From Capsulimonas sp. (GTDB taxonomy: Bacteria; Armatimonadota; Armatimonadia; Armatimonadales; Capsulimonadaceae): a stretch of DNA of 9,036 nucleotides. The stretch is from NCBI GenBank assembly GCA_025963815.1, contig JAOQAA010000563.1:1-9036 (forward strand), in the 5' to 3' direction. Under the pieces are notes generated by a model. That model did not search any database and was not told the DNA's origin. It worked only from the letters and a program-made list of their open reading frames with translations. The position numbers and the translations under genes were made by a program. Below are positions 1-5,797 of this stretch, in pieces; within the stretch, counting starts at the first letter, position 1, and every line of letters starts with the position of its first letter.

Positions 1-836
1 TCAATGGAAGAATTGCCTTCGGTGACGACGCCATCCACGGCGATCTTTTCACCCGGACGCACGCGCAGCACGTCGCCGGGCTGGATCTGGTCCAAGGGGA
101 TCTCCCGCTCGGACCCATCGCCTCCCACCAGACGCGCCGTCTTCGGCGCGAGGGCCGCGAGCGAACGGATGGCGTCCGTCGCCCGCCGCCGCGCGCGGCC
201 TTCCAGCCATCGGCCCATCAGGATCAGCGTGACGATCGTGGCGCTCGTCTCAAAATAAGTTTGGGGGTGACCGGCGGTGAAGAGTTCGGCGAGGCTGTAA
301 AAATAGGCGGCGCTGGAGCCGATCGCGACGAGCGTATCCATCGTGGATGCGCCGCCATGCCGAAAGGCGCTCCATGCGCCGGCAAAGAACTGCCGCCCGA
401 ACCCAAAGACGACAATCGCCGTCAACAGGGCGAACGTCCACAGCATCCATGGCGTTTGCCCCATCTTCTCCATCGAGGGCGCCGTCATGCCCGTCATCGA
501 GAGAACCAGCACCGGCAGCGTCAAGACCGCCGCCGCGATCAGATTGATCAGCGCATCATCGCGCGTAGGCTTCTCATCCACACGCGGCTTCGCGGCGGCC
601 GCCGGCGACGCGCCGAAGCCCGCCTTTTCCACGGCGGCGACCATCGCGTCCATCGTCGCCTGCCCGGGATCGTAGGTGACCCGCGCACGGTTCGTGGCGA
701 GGTTGACGTCGGCGTGCTCCACCCCCGGGACTTTGCCCAGCATCCGCTCGATACGCCCTACGCACGATGCGCAGTGCATTCCCTGAATGTCCAGCGTGCT
801 GACGACGGTTTGTTCTGGAATTTTTGTGTCCATCAT
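1..836 (-). CDS. copA: Copper-type P1B ATPase (CopA-like), N-terminal part, cut by window edge
   Basis: The frame opens at 836 and is still open at base 1, giving about 278 residues of a protein that is usually 700-800 long. A heavy-metal-associated domain covers roughly residues 11-75, with the metal-binding GMHCASC motif (Cys22 and Cys25). An Ala/Pro-rich linker follows, then several hydrophobic segments. The segment HGGASTMDTLVAIG is typical of copper-transporting P1B ATPases, and the actuator region begins with VDGVVTEGNSS at the left edge. The phosphorylation DKTG site, the CPC metal site and the ATP-binding domain lie outside the window, so Cu(I) specificity is inferred from the N-terminal half and the operator. 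The family exports Cu(I) across the inner membrane using ATP. A second ATG follows directly at 833; there is no Shine-Dalgarno sequence before either. Confidence 0.93.
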   Translation of the reverse strand, partial: MMDTKIPEQTVVSTLDIQGMHCASCVGRIERMLGKVPGVEHADVNLATNRARVTYDPGQATMDAMVAAVEKAGFGASPAAAAKPRVDEKPTRDDALINLIAAAVLTLPVLVLSMTGMTAPSMEKMGQTPWMLWTFALLTAIVVFGFGRQFFAGAWSAFRHGGASTMDTLVAIGSSAAYFYSLAELFTAGHPQTYFETSATIVTLILMGRWLEGRARRRATDAIRSLAALAPKTARLVGGDGSEREIPLDQIQPGDVLRVRPGEKIAVDGVVTEGNSSI

Positions 837-871
837 AAAACTAATATACCCCATGGGGGTATATTAGTCAA
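836..871 (-). promoter_or_regulatory. copA promoter, predicted leaderless start
   Basis: On the minus strand a -35 box TTGACT (866-871) and a -10 box TATATT (843-848) are separated by exactly 17 bases. Counting seven bases on from the -10 box puts the transcription start at 836, the A of the copA ATG. There is no ribosome binding site, so the mRNA is predicted to be leaderless, or to have a three-base leader if the second ATG is used. The -35 box begins 8 bases after the stop codon of the upstream glycosidase gene. Confidence 0.75.
840..868. promoter_or_regulatory. CsoR-like copper operator palindrome
   Basis: A perfect inverted repeat: arms ACTAATATACCCC and GGGGTATATTAGT (13 bp each) around a 3-base centre. 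The TACCCC...GGGGTA core is the G-tract pattern of operators bound by CsoR-family (DUF156) Cu(I)-sensing repressors. It fills the 17-bp spacer, covers the -10 and touches the -35, as expected for a repressor that releases DNA when it binds Cu(I). MerR/CueR-type activation is less likely because those promoters have an over-long 19-20 bp spacer. No csoR gene is in the window. On the minus strand the palindrome is followed by TTTT, so it could also act as a weak terminator for the gene upstream. Confidence 0.75.
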
Positions 872-878
872 TCGGCGC

Positions 879-1841
879 TTATTTTGATTTGTTCGCCCGC
901 ACGGTTTTGAAAACGTCCACGGGAAGGATTTCCCCCTTGCGGCCAAACTTCATGGGCGAGAGGCAGGTTTCTCGGTTGAAGCCGTTGCCGTTCGGAATTC
1001 GGAAGCGGTGGTAAGCGATGACCCACTCGTCCTTTCCTGGTATCTGTATGATCGAGTGATGTCCCGCGCCCAGAACCAATCCCTTGCGCTGGAGGATCGG
1101 GTTGTTGTTGGCCTTGGTGAACGGGCCGAGCGGGGAGGAGGACGTGGCGTAAGCAACGGAGTAGCGCGGATCGCGTGTGTCGAATTCCGACCACATCAGA
1201 TAGTAAACACTCTTTCGTTTCAGGACGAAAGAGCCTTCGTTATAACCGGGCGGCGTGATTTCTTTGAGCTGGGCTGGATCGAAGGAGACCATGTCGTTAT
1301 TGAGTTTTACTGCGTAGCAGTGGCCTTGGCCGAAGTACAAATAGGCGGCGCCGTCGTCATCCACGAAGACCATCGGATCGATGCTCTGTCCCGGATAAGC
1401 CCCTCTGGCGATCATCGGTTTGCCCAGCGCGTCGTGGAACGGTCCTTCGGGACGATCGGAGGTCGCGACGCCGATGTTGGCGTCGGCGCAAAAGTAGAAA
1501 TAGAATTTACCGTCCTTGCGGGCAATGGCGGGCGCCCAGGCGCGTGATTTTGCCCACGTCAGATCACGGGGAAGATCCAGGATTACGCCGAGGTTCTTCC
1601 AATTTTTCAGATCCCAGGAGGACCATGCGCTGAACGACGTGGAGCTCCAGCCTTCAAATCCGTCGGTAGTAGGATAGAGGTAATAGACTCCGTCGAACAC
1701 CGCGATATTCGGATCGGCGGTCGCGCCGGGAAGCGCGGCGGGCGGCGGCGTTTTGCGGTCTGGAGACGCGAATACCATCGGAGCAGAGAGCATGGCGCCC
1801 GTAAGGACGCAAAGCGTGAAGATGAGTGTTTGTGTTTTCAT
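879..1841 (-). CDS. Secreted glycoside hydrolase family 43 protein
   Basis: The 320-residue protein opens with a signal peptide: MKTQ, a hydrophobic stretch to about residue 24, and likely cleavage near Ala25-Ser26. The rest matches a single five-bladed beta-propeller of GH43. The three catalytic residues of the family can be placed: Asp43 in ADPNIAVFDGVYYLY (base), Asp155 in SIDPMVFVDDDG (pKa modulator and orientation) and Glu202 in YNEGSFVLKR (acid). The family hydrolyses alpha-L-arabinofuranosyl or beta-D-xylosyl links in plant polysaccharides; which one cannot be told here. The length suits a catalytic domain with no carbohydrate-binding module. Export to the periplasm or outside is inferred. 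No Shine-Dalgarno sequence precedes the ATG. The gene stands alone, with copA immediately downstream on the same strand but under its own promoter. Confidence 0.92.
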   Translation of the reverse strand: MKTQTLIFTLCVLTGAMLSAPMVFASPDRKTPPPAALPGATADPNIAVFDGVYYLYPTTDGFEGWSSTSFSAWSSWDLKNWKNLGVILDLPRDLTWAKSRAWAPAIARKDGKFYFYFCADANIGVATSDRPEGPFHDALGKPMIARGAYPGQSIDPMVFVDDDGAAYLYFGQGHCYAVKLNNDMVSFDPAQLKEITPPGYNEGSFVLKRKSVYYLMWSEFDTRDPRYSVAYATSSSPLGPFTKANNNPILQRKGLVLGAGHHSIIQIPGKDEWVIAYHRFRIPNGNGFNRETCLSPMKFGRKGEILPVDVFKTVRANKSK

Positions 1842-1885
1842 GGTGGCGGCGTATTTATGATAGCGAATCCAATGTGCTGTTCGCC

Positions 1886-1914
1886 ATCATAACACGCCAC
1901 CCTTCGGAAATCAA
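1886..1914 (-). promoter_or_regulatory. Promoter of the GH43 gene
   Basis: The minus strand reads TTGATT (-35, 1909-1914), 17 bases, then TATGAT (-10, 1886-1891). The predicted start is near 1879, giving a leader of about 38 bases with no clear ribosome binding site. Confidence 0.6.
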
Positions 1915-1962
1915 CATGGAAACGATTGATCATCCCATCTCAATTCACTGGAGACGCGAATT

Positions 1963-1998
1963 ATCCCATCGCCGCCTCCCGCGAGGCGGCGATGGGAT
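1963..1998. repeat. Strong perfect hairpin, 16-bp stem and 4-base loop
   Basis: ATCCCATCGCCGCCTC and its exact reverse complement flank the loop CCGC. The stem is GC-rich and there is no T-run on either side, so it is not a standard intrinsic terminator. A third copy of the outer octamer ATCCCATC lies at 1932-1939. It sits between two divergent promoters, so no gene ends into it. It could be a REP-like dispersed element or a site for a regulator. No second full copy is seen in this window. Confidence 0.6.
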
Positions 1999-2034
1999 TA
2001 GGGACAAGCCCGTGCCTTTAGCGGGGTATCTGAC

Positions 2035-2063
2035 TTGACAGAAGCGAAGAAATCGTGTAGCAT
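2035..2063 (+). promoter_or_regulatory. Promoter of the toxin-antitoxin operon
   Basis: Consensus -35 TTGACA (2035-2040), a 17-base spacer and -10 TAGCAT (2058-2063). The predicted start is near 2070, inside the operator described next. Confidence 0.7.
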
Positions 2064-2087
2064 GAAATCAGCATGATTTCCGCATGA
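2060..2087 (+). promoter_or_regulatory. Candidate toxin-antitoxin operator: 7-3-7 palindrome and phased repeats
   Basis: GAAATCA (2064-2070) and TGATTTC (2074-2080) are perfect inverted arms around GCA. Superimposed on this, the hexamer GCATGA recurs at 2060, 2071 and 2082, exactly 11 bases apart, about one helical turn. The block follows the -10 and covers the predicted start, the usual place for autorepression by the antitoxin or the antitoxin-toxin complex. Confidence 0.55.
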
Positions 2088-2098
2088 AGGATATATTA

Positions 2099-2380
2099 AT
2101 GGCGAATCTGACAAACTCATATTCACTGACCGACTTTCAGCGCAACGCCCGAACCTACATCGAAAATATCAATGAGACACATGAGCCGATGCTGCTTACC
2201 GTCAACGGTAAGGTCCAGGCGGTGTTGGTTGATCCGGTGACGTACCAGGCGACGGAAGAAAAGTTAGAGCGAGCCCGCTTCATTGCCGCAATTCGTGCCG
2301 GCGAGGCGGCCATTCAGGAAGGACGAACACGTTCCGCAGAAGAAGTGTTCACCGATCTGAAGGCTAAACATGACTTTTAG
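2099..2380 (+). CDS. Antitoxin of the Phd/YefM (RelB-like) type
   Basis: The preferred start is 2099, giving 93 residues: AAGGA at 2087-2091 lies 7 bases before this ATG. An in-frame ATG at 2084 would add five residues but would overlap the operator and has no such site. The N-terminal part (YSLTDFQRNARTYIENI, then EPMLLTVNGKVQAVLVDP at about residues 29-46) is the Phd/YefM DNA-binding and dimerisation fold. The C-terminal half is helical and charged (EEKLERARFIAAI, then EGRTRSAEEVFTDLK), the part that wraps the toxin in this family. It should neutralise the toxin encoded next and repress its own promoter. Its 3' end overlaps the toxin gene by 11 bases, which suggests translational coupling. 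Confidence 0.88.
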   Translation: MANLTNSYSLTDFQRNARTYIENINETHEPMLLTVNGKVQAVLVDPVTYQATEEKLERARFIAAIRAGEAAIQEGRTRSAEEVFTDLKAKHDF

Positions 2381-2690
2381 AGTTGAAATTACCGACCCCG
2401 CTGGCGACGATATCGCTGATGCGATTACGTTTATAAGTCGGGACTCCGTAGAGGCTGCCGCAAAGTGGTTCGCCGGTCTGCAAACCCTCATTTTCTCTTT
2501 GAAAGAGAGTCCAGGCAGGTTTGCTGTGGTTCCAGAAGCCATCGAACTCCAGACGCCTTATCGCTCTGCCCTCTACCATTCCCATCGTATCGTGTTCCGA
2601 ATCGACGACGCAAATCGTATCGTATACGTCGTCCGTTTATATCACGGCGCACGCCAATCGCTCACGAATGATGATGTTTCTCTTGGGTGA
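2370..2690 (+). CDS. Toxin of the RelE/ParE superfamily
   Basis: A 106-residue protein of typical length. Family features: an N-terminal strand followed by helices (FRVEITDPAGDDIADAITFI), a Trp-containing helix (AAKWFAGLQTLIFSL), SPGRFAVVPE, then the core YRSALYHSHRIVFRID and the terminal strand IVYVVRLYHGAR. The conserved basic residues Arg65, Arg73 and Arg95 are present, with His94. RelE members cut ribosome-bound mRNA, whereas ParE members poison gyrase; the sequence alone does not decide between them. GAAGG at 2359-2363 lies 6 bases before the ATG, inside the antitoxin gene. The gene appears intact. No convincing terminator is seen in the 83 bases before the converging reductase gene. Confidence 0.87.
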   Translation: MTFRVEITDPAGDDIADAITFISRDSVEAAAKWFAGLQTLIFSLKESPGRFAVVPEAIELQTPYRSALYHSHRIVFRIDDANRIVYVVRLYHGARQSLTNDDVSLG

Positions 2691-2773
2691 AAGAAAACCT
2701 TATCTCTTTCTCCTGACGCCGTGGTCCACGCCGGCTTCGGTATCGACGGCATGGACTGTGAATGGGCGGTTAC

Positions 2774-3802
2774 TCACCGAATCAGCTTCGGATTCCGGTC
2801 CTCGAAGTCCGCATGGACGTAGTAGGGATAGGGCAGCGGTTTGGCGCTCGCCGCATCTAATCTCGCCACCTGCTCGGGAGTCAAATTCCAGCCGACCGCG
2901 CCTAAGTTTTGCTTGAGCTGCTCTTCGTTGCGTGCGCCGATCACGACGTTCGCCACTGTCGGACGCTGCAGGAGCCAGTTCAGAGCGACCTGTGGGATCG
3001 TCTTTCCCGTTTCCTGAGCGACGATGTCTAACGCTTCCACGACATCATAGAGGTATTCGTCGTCGACCGGAGGGCCGCCCGCCGCGCCGCCGCTGGCGAT
3101 ACGGCCTTCGGTGGCCGGCTGGCCGCGGCGGATCTTGCCGGTGAGGCGTCCCCAGCCGAGAGGGCTCCAGACCATCAGGCCCACGCCCTGATCGGCGCCC
3201 AGCGGCATCAGCTCCCATTCGTACTCACGGCCGATCAAAGAGTAGTAGCCCTGATAGGCGACGTATCGCGCCAGGCCGTTTTTCTCCGACGCCGCCAGCG
3301 ATTTCATCACCTGCCAGCCCGAGAAGTTCGAGGCGCCGATGTAGCGGATCTTGCCGCTTTGAATGAGATTATCCAGCGCGCTCAGGGTCTCTTCCACGGG
3401 GGTAAGCCCGTCGAAGGCGTGCATGAAGTAGAGGTCGATGTAGTCCGTGCCGAGCCGCGTCAGACTTTCTTCCACGGATCGGATGATGTGATAGCGCGAG
3501 GAGCCTTTGTCGTTCGGGCCGGCGCCCATGGTGAACGTCCCCTTGGTGGCGATCAGGGCTTGGTTGCGCTTGCCCCGCAGCGCCTTGCCCAAAATCTCTT
3601 CGGAGGCGCCGTGTGAGTAGACATTTGCGGTGTCGAAGAAGTTGACGCCCGCCTCCAGGCAGATGTCGATCAAACGACTCGCCTGCGCTACATCCGTATC
3701 ACCCCAACGGGAAAACATCTCGCCGTGGCCGCCGAACGTCGCCGTGCCGAAGCTGAGGGCCGGTACTTTCAGTCCCGATCGCCCTAACTGTCGATATTCC
3801 AT
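2774..3802 (-). CDS. Aldo/keto reductase
   Basis: 342 residues with the full aldo/keto reductase tetrad: Asp57 and Tyr62 in FFDTANVYSHG, Lys87 in LIATKGTF, and His128 in DLYFMHAFDG. The barrel also shows IRYIGASNFSGWQ and, near the C-terminus, NVVIGARNEEQLKQNLGA, which in this family lines the pocket for the NADPH adenosine phosphate. The expected role is cytosolic NAD(P)H-dependent reduction of aldehydes or ketones; the true substrate is unknown. GAGGAG (3809-3814) lies 6 bases before the start. It is the last gene of the operon arsR - MFS - reductase, 28 bases after the transporter. That placement suggests removal of a reactive carbonyl or modification of a compound the transporter exports. 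Confidence 0.92.
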   Translation of the reverse strand: MEYRQLGRSGLKVPALSFGTATFGGHGEMFSRWGDTDVAQASRLIDICLEAGVNFFDTANVYSHGASEEILGKALRGKRNQALIATKGTFTMGAGPNDKGSSRYHIIRSVEESLTRLGTDYIDLYFMHAFDGLTPVEETLSALDNLIQSGKIRYIGASNFSGWQVMKSLAASEKNGLARYVAYQGYYSLIGREYEWELMPLGADQGVGLMVWSPLGWGRLTGKIRRGQPATEGRIASGGAAGGPPVDDEYLYDVVEALDIVAQETGKTIPQVALNWLLQRPTVANVVIGARNEEQLKQNLGAVGWNLTPEQVARLDAASAKPLPYPYYVHADFEDRNPKLIR

Positions 3803-3830
3803 AGATCGCTCCTCATACCATCGTGATGAT

Positions 3831-5009
3831 TTAGATTTCGCCGACCGGGATCGCCGCCGTTGCTTCGCGCGGCTTTGCTCGCCATAAGAATGACCCCGTG
3901 ACGATCAAGGCGATGACGGAAATCGCGCTGCCGGCCAGTGGGACGCCGTGCAGGCCCAGACTGGAGGCGACCGCCAGGCCGCCGATCCATGCGCCCAGGG
4001 CGTTGCCGAGATTGAAGGCGCCGATGTTCATCGTGGCGATCAGGCTCGGGGCGGCGGCCCCGGTCGTCATCGCGTTGAGCTGAAGGGACGACGCCGAAGC
4101 GAAGCACACCGCGCCCCAAATGAACAGCGTGATCTCGGTGGGGACGACCGAGCCGCTGACCCAGTAGAAGATCATCATCAGCAGGCCGATGACGGCGGTC
4201 GACCCTAAGAGCGTCGCCCCCAATCTCTGGTCGGCGAGCCTGCCGCCGGCGAAGTTGCCGATCGTCATTCCCACGCCGATCAGCAGCAGCGTGAGACTGA
4301 CCCCATGGGGCGAAACGTGCGTGATGGTCTGCAGGATCGGCGCGATGTAGGTGAAGAGCGCGAACATGGAGGCGCTGAACAGAACCGTCATGGACAGTGA
4401 TACCCAGACGCGGCCGGAGCGTATCGCCCGAAGCTCCCGTGTAAGGTTCGCTTTTTCGGCATGGAGATTGGCGGGCAGCAGCCGCCACAGGGCCACAAAC
4501 GCGATCACGCCGACTCCAGAGACGGCCCAGAAGGTGGCGCGCCAGCCCTCCGCCTGCCCCAGCGCGGTTCCCATTGGAACGCCCAGCACGTTGGCGAGTG
4601 TGAGGCCGGCGAACATCATCGCGACCGCCGAGGCTTTTTTGCCTTCGGGAGCCAGATCCGCAGCCGTGACCGAGCCGATTCCAAAGAACGCGCCGTGGCA
4701 GAGCGCCGTGATGATCCGCGCTCCCATCAGCAGCGTATAGTTACCCGAGACGGCGCACAGAAGATTTCCGAGGACGAAGATGCCCATGAGGATGAGCAGC
4801 GCCCGCTTGCGCGGGAGTCGGGAAGTGAGCAGCGCCATGATCGGCGCGCCGATCGCGACGCCCAGGGCATAGCCGGCGACCAGCATTCCCGCAGTCGGGA
4901 TCGAAATGCGCAGATCACGCGCGACATCGGGCAGCAGACCCATAATCACAAACTCGGTCGTCCCGATCCCGAAGGCCGCGACGGCGAGCGCCAATAACGC
5001 AAAGTTCAT
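3831..5009 (-). CDS. MFS exporter of the DHA1 (AraJ/YdhP-like) type
   Basis: 392 residues and about twelve hydrophobic segments, the normal size for 12-TM drug:H+ antiporters. The N-terminus reads ALLALAVAAFGIGTTEF, typical of the subfamily containing AraJ, YdhP and related sugar or drug effluxers. A basic motif-A loop lies near residues 61-70 (LTSRLPRKRA). The fourth and fifth segments carry ARIITALCHGAFFGIG and LANVLGVPMGTALGQ, the latter being the motif-C-like antiporter signature. A proton-driven exporter in the inner membrane is likely, with unknown substrate. Its ATG overlaps the stop of the upstream arsR gene by 4 bases (ATGA), so translation is coupled and the regulator almost certainly controls it. 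Confidence 0.9.
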   Translation of the reverse strand: MNFALLALAVAAFGIGTTEFVIMGLLPDVARDLRISIPTAGMLVAGYALGVAIGAPIMALLTSRLPRKRALLILMGIFVLGNLLCAVSGNYTLLMGARIITALCHGAFFGIGSVTAADLAPEGKKASAVAMMFAGLTLANVLGVPMGTALGQAEGWRATFWAVSGVGVIAFVALWRLLPANLHAEKANLTRELRAIRSGRVWVSLSMTVLFSASMFALFTYIAPILQTITHVSPHGVSLTLLLIGVGMTIGNFAGGRLADQRLGATLLGSTAVIGLLMMIFYWVSGSVVPTEITLFIWGAVCFASASSLQLNAMTTGAAAPSLIATMNIGAFNLGNALGAWIGGLAVASSLGLHGVPLAGSAISVIALIVTGSFLWRAKPREATAAIPVGEI

Positions 5010-5323
5010 TTCTGCTCTTTCTTGTGGTGCTGGAAGATGCTGTGCAGCAGACCGGGGAAGTGCTCATCGATCTCCGCCTTACGCGCAGTATTCACGACTT
5101 GTACGCCCTTCTTTTCCGAATGGATCAGGCCCGCTTCACGCAGGATCGTGAAGTGATACGAGACCGTGGACGGCGGCAGGCCCTCGCAGGCCTGGCCGCA
5201 GTTCATGCCGTCGCATCCCATCAGATTGAACAAGATATCGCGGCGCGACGGGTCGGAAAGCGCGTACAAAATGCCGTCGATCGTCACGTCCTCGGCAGCC
5301 GGGTGGTGGAAAGGTCTCGCCAT
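5006..5323 (-). CDS. ArsR-family transcriptional regulator of the efflux operon
   Basis: 105 residues with the ArsR/SmtB winged helix: ALSDPSRRDILFNL (helix 2), then EGLPPSTVSYHFTILREAGLI (recognition helix about residues 51-62, followed by the wing). The classical arsenic motif ELCVCDL is absent. Three cysteines, Cys37, Cys42 and Cys46, cluster just before the recognition helix. They might form a thiol or metal sensor, but that is inference. GGAG (5332-5335) lies 8 bases before the ATG. The gene heads the operon with the MFS exporter and the reductase, and it faces a second ArsR gene across 126 bases. Autorepression through the palindrome at its own transcription start is likely. Confidence 0.9.
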   Translation of the reverse strand: MARPFHHPAAEDVTIDGILYALSDPSRRDILFNLMGCDGMNCGQACEGLPPSTVSYHFTILREAGLIHSEKKGVQVVNTARKAEIDEHFPGLLHSIFQHHKKEQK

Positions 5324-5355
5324 TGGGGTTGCTCCATACTCCGTTATTTCTATAT

Positions 5356-5370
5356 TTCAATATTATTGAA
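5356..5370. promoter_or_regulatory. Palindromic operator of the leftward ArsR operon
   Basis: TTCAATA-T-TATTGAA is a perfect 7-1-7 inverted repeat in AT-rich DNA, a typical form for ArsR-family sites. It directly follows the leftward -10 and covers the predicted start near 5363-5364, so binding would block transcription of arsR - MFS - reductase. Confidence 0.6.
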
Positions 5371-5399
5371 TTATTGCATATTAGGAAAAGAATTGTCAA
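5370..5399 (-). promoter_or_regulatory. Promoter of arsR - MFS - aldo/keto reductase
   Basis: A consensus -35 TTGACA (minus strand, 5394-5399) is followed after 18 bases by AATAAT (5370-5375). The -10 carries an upstream TG (TGCAATAAT), an extended -10 feature. A 17-base spacing would give CAATAA, a poorer box. Confidence 0.55.
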
Positions 5400-5411
5400 T
5401 CCTAAAATTTA

Positions 5412-5440
5412 TTGACATTTGATAAATATAGTGGTATATC
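5412..5440 (+). promoter_or_regulatory. Promoter of the rightward arsR gene, nearly leaderless
   Basis: Consensus -35 TTGACA (5412-5417), 17 bases, then -10 TATATC (5435-5440). The predicted start is about 5447, only three bases before the ATG at 5450. No ribosome binding site precedes that codon. Confidence 0.7.
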
Positions 5441-5446
5441 TATATT
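5425..5446. promoter_or_regulatory. ArsR operator 1, over the regulator's own -10
   Basis: Inverted arms AATATAG and CTATATT (7 bp) flank an 8-base centre that includes most of the -10 box. A closely similar element lies at 5783-5802 before the rhodanese gene and has the same relation to that promoter, which makes both likely sites for the ArsR protein encoded between them. Confidence 0.7.
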
Positions 5447-5449
5447 GTT

Positions 5450-5761
5450 ATGCAGAACAAGACGCAAGAGTTGATCGATATGGAGACGCTGGAGCGGGTC
5501 GCGCCGATCATCCGCAATGCGGCGCATCCGACGCGCCTGCGGATCCTGGATTTTCTGCGGCTTGAGGGGCAGCCCTGCACCGTGACGCAGATCACGGAGG
5601 CGTCGGGCGTGAGCCAGGCGCTGGTCAGCCAGCAATTGCGTATCCTCAAGGATCAGGGAATACTCCTGTCGCGGCGCGACGGCAACTACATGCTGTACGA
5701 CATCGCGGACCGAAGTGTTCTGCTGCTTCTGGACTGCATACGCGAGCACCAAATGCGATAA
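5450..5761 (+). CDS. ArsR-family regulator, possibly a YgaV/BigR-like sulfur sensor
   Basis: 103 residues with a winged helix: IIRNAAHPTRLRILDFL (helices 1-2), ITEASGVSQALVSQQLRIL (helix-turn-helix about residues 48-66) and the wing RRDGNYMLYDI. VSQALVSQQL in the recognition helix resembles the YgaV/BigR/SqrR branch. The metal motif ELCVCDL is lacking. Two cysteines, Cys43 just before helix 3 and Cys96 in the last helix, recall the two-cysteine persulfide switch of BigR and SqrR, though they are closer together in sequence than in BigR. Sulfide or persulfide sensing is inferred, supported by the rhodanese/DUF2892 gene downstream, the same pairing as ygaV-ygaP in Escherichia coli. The start at 5450 follows a near-leaderless promoter; an in-frame ATG at 5480 would delete ten residues and also lacks a good ribosome site. 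Confidence 0.88.
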   Translation: MQNKTQELIDMETLERVAPIIRNAAHPTRLRILDFLRLEGQPCTVTQITEASGVSQALVSQQLRILKDQGILLSRRDGNYMLYDIADRSVLLLLDCIREHQMR

Positions 5762-5768
5762 CGCGTCT

Positions 5769-5797
5769 TTGCATTGGCTTGAACATAGTGACATATC
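5769..5797 (+). promoter_or_regulatory. Promoter of the rhodanese - AhpD-like unit
   Basis: TTGCAT (5769-5774), 17 bases, then CATATC (5792-5797). Both boxes deviate from consensus, but they lie at exactly the same offsets from operator 2 as the consensus boxes do from operator 1. The predicted start near 5804 leaves a leader of about 24 bases with a GAGAAGAAG ribosome site before the ATG at 5828. Confidence 0.55.

Noticed and set aside
840..868. MerR/CueR-type activator site at copA
   Set aside because: CueR-type promoters have a 19-20 bp spacer that needs twisting. Here the spacer is an optimal 17 bp and the palindrome has the CsoR-like C/G tracts.
1842..1852. GCCGCCACC directly before the GH43 ATG, identical to the eukaryotic Kozak consensus
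   Set aside because: The gene has bacterial promoter boxes and sits among bacterial operons; the match is most likely chance in GC-rich DNA.
2689..2773. Bidirectional terminator between the toxin and the aldo/keto reductase genes
   Set aside because: Only weak pairings exist (GAAAGA...TCTTTC; CGTGG/CCACG with almost no loop), with no stable stem followed by a T-run on either strand.
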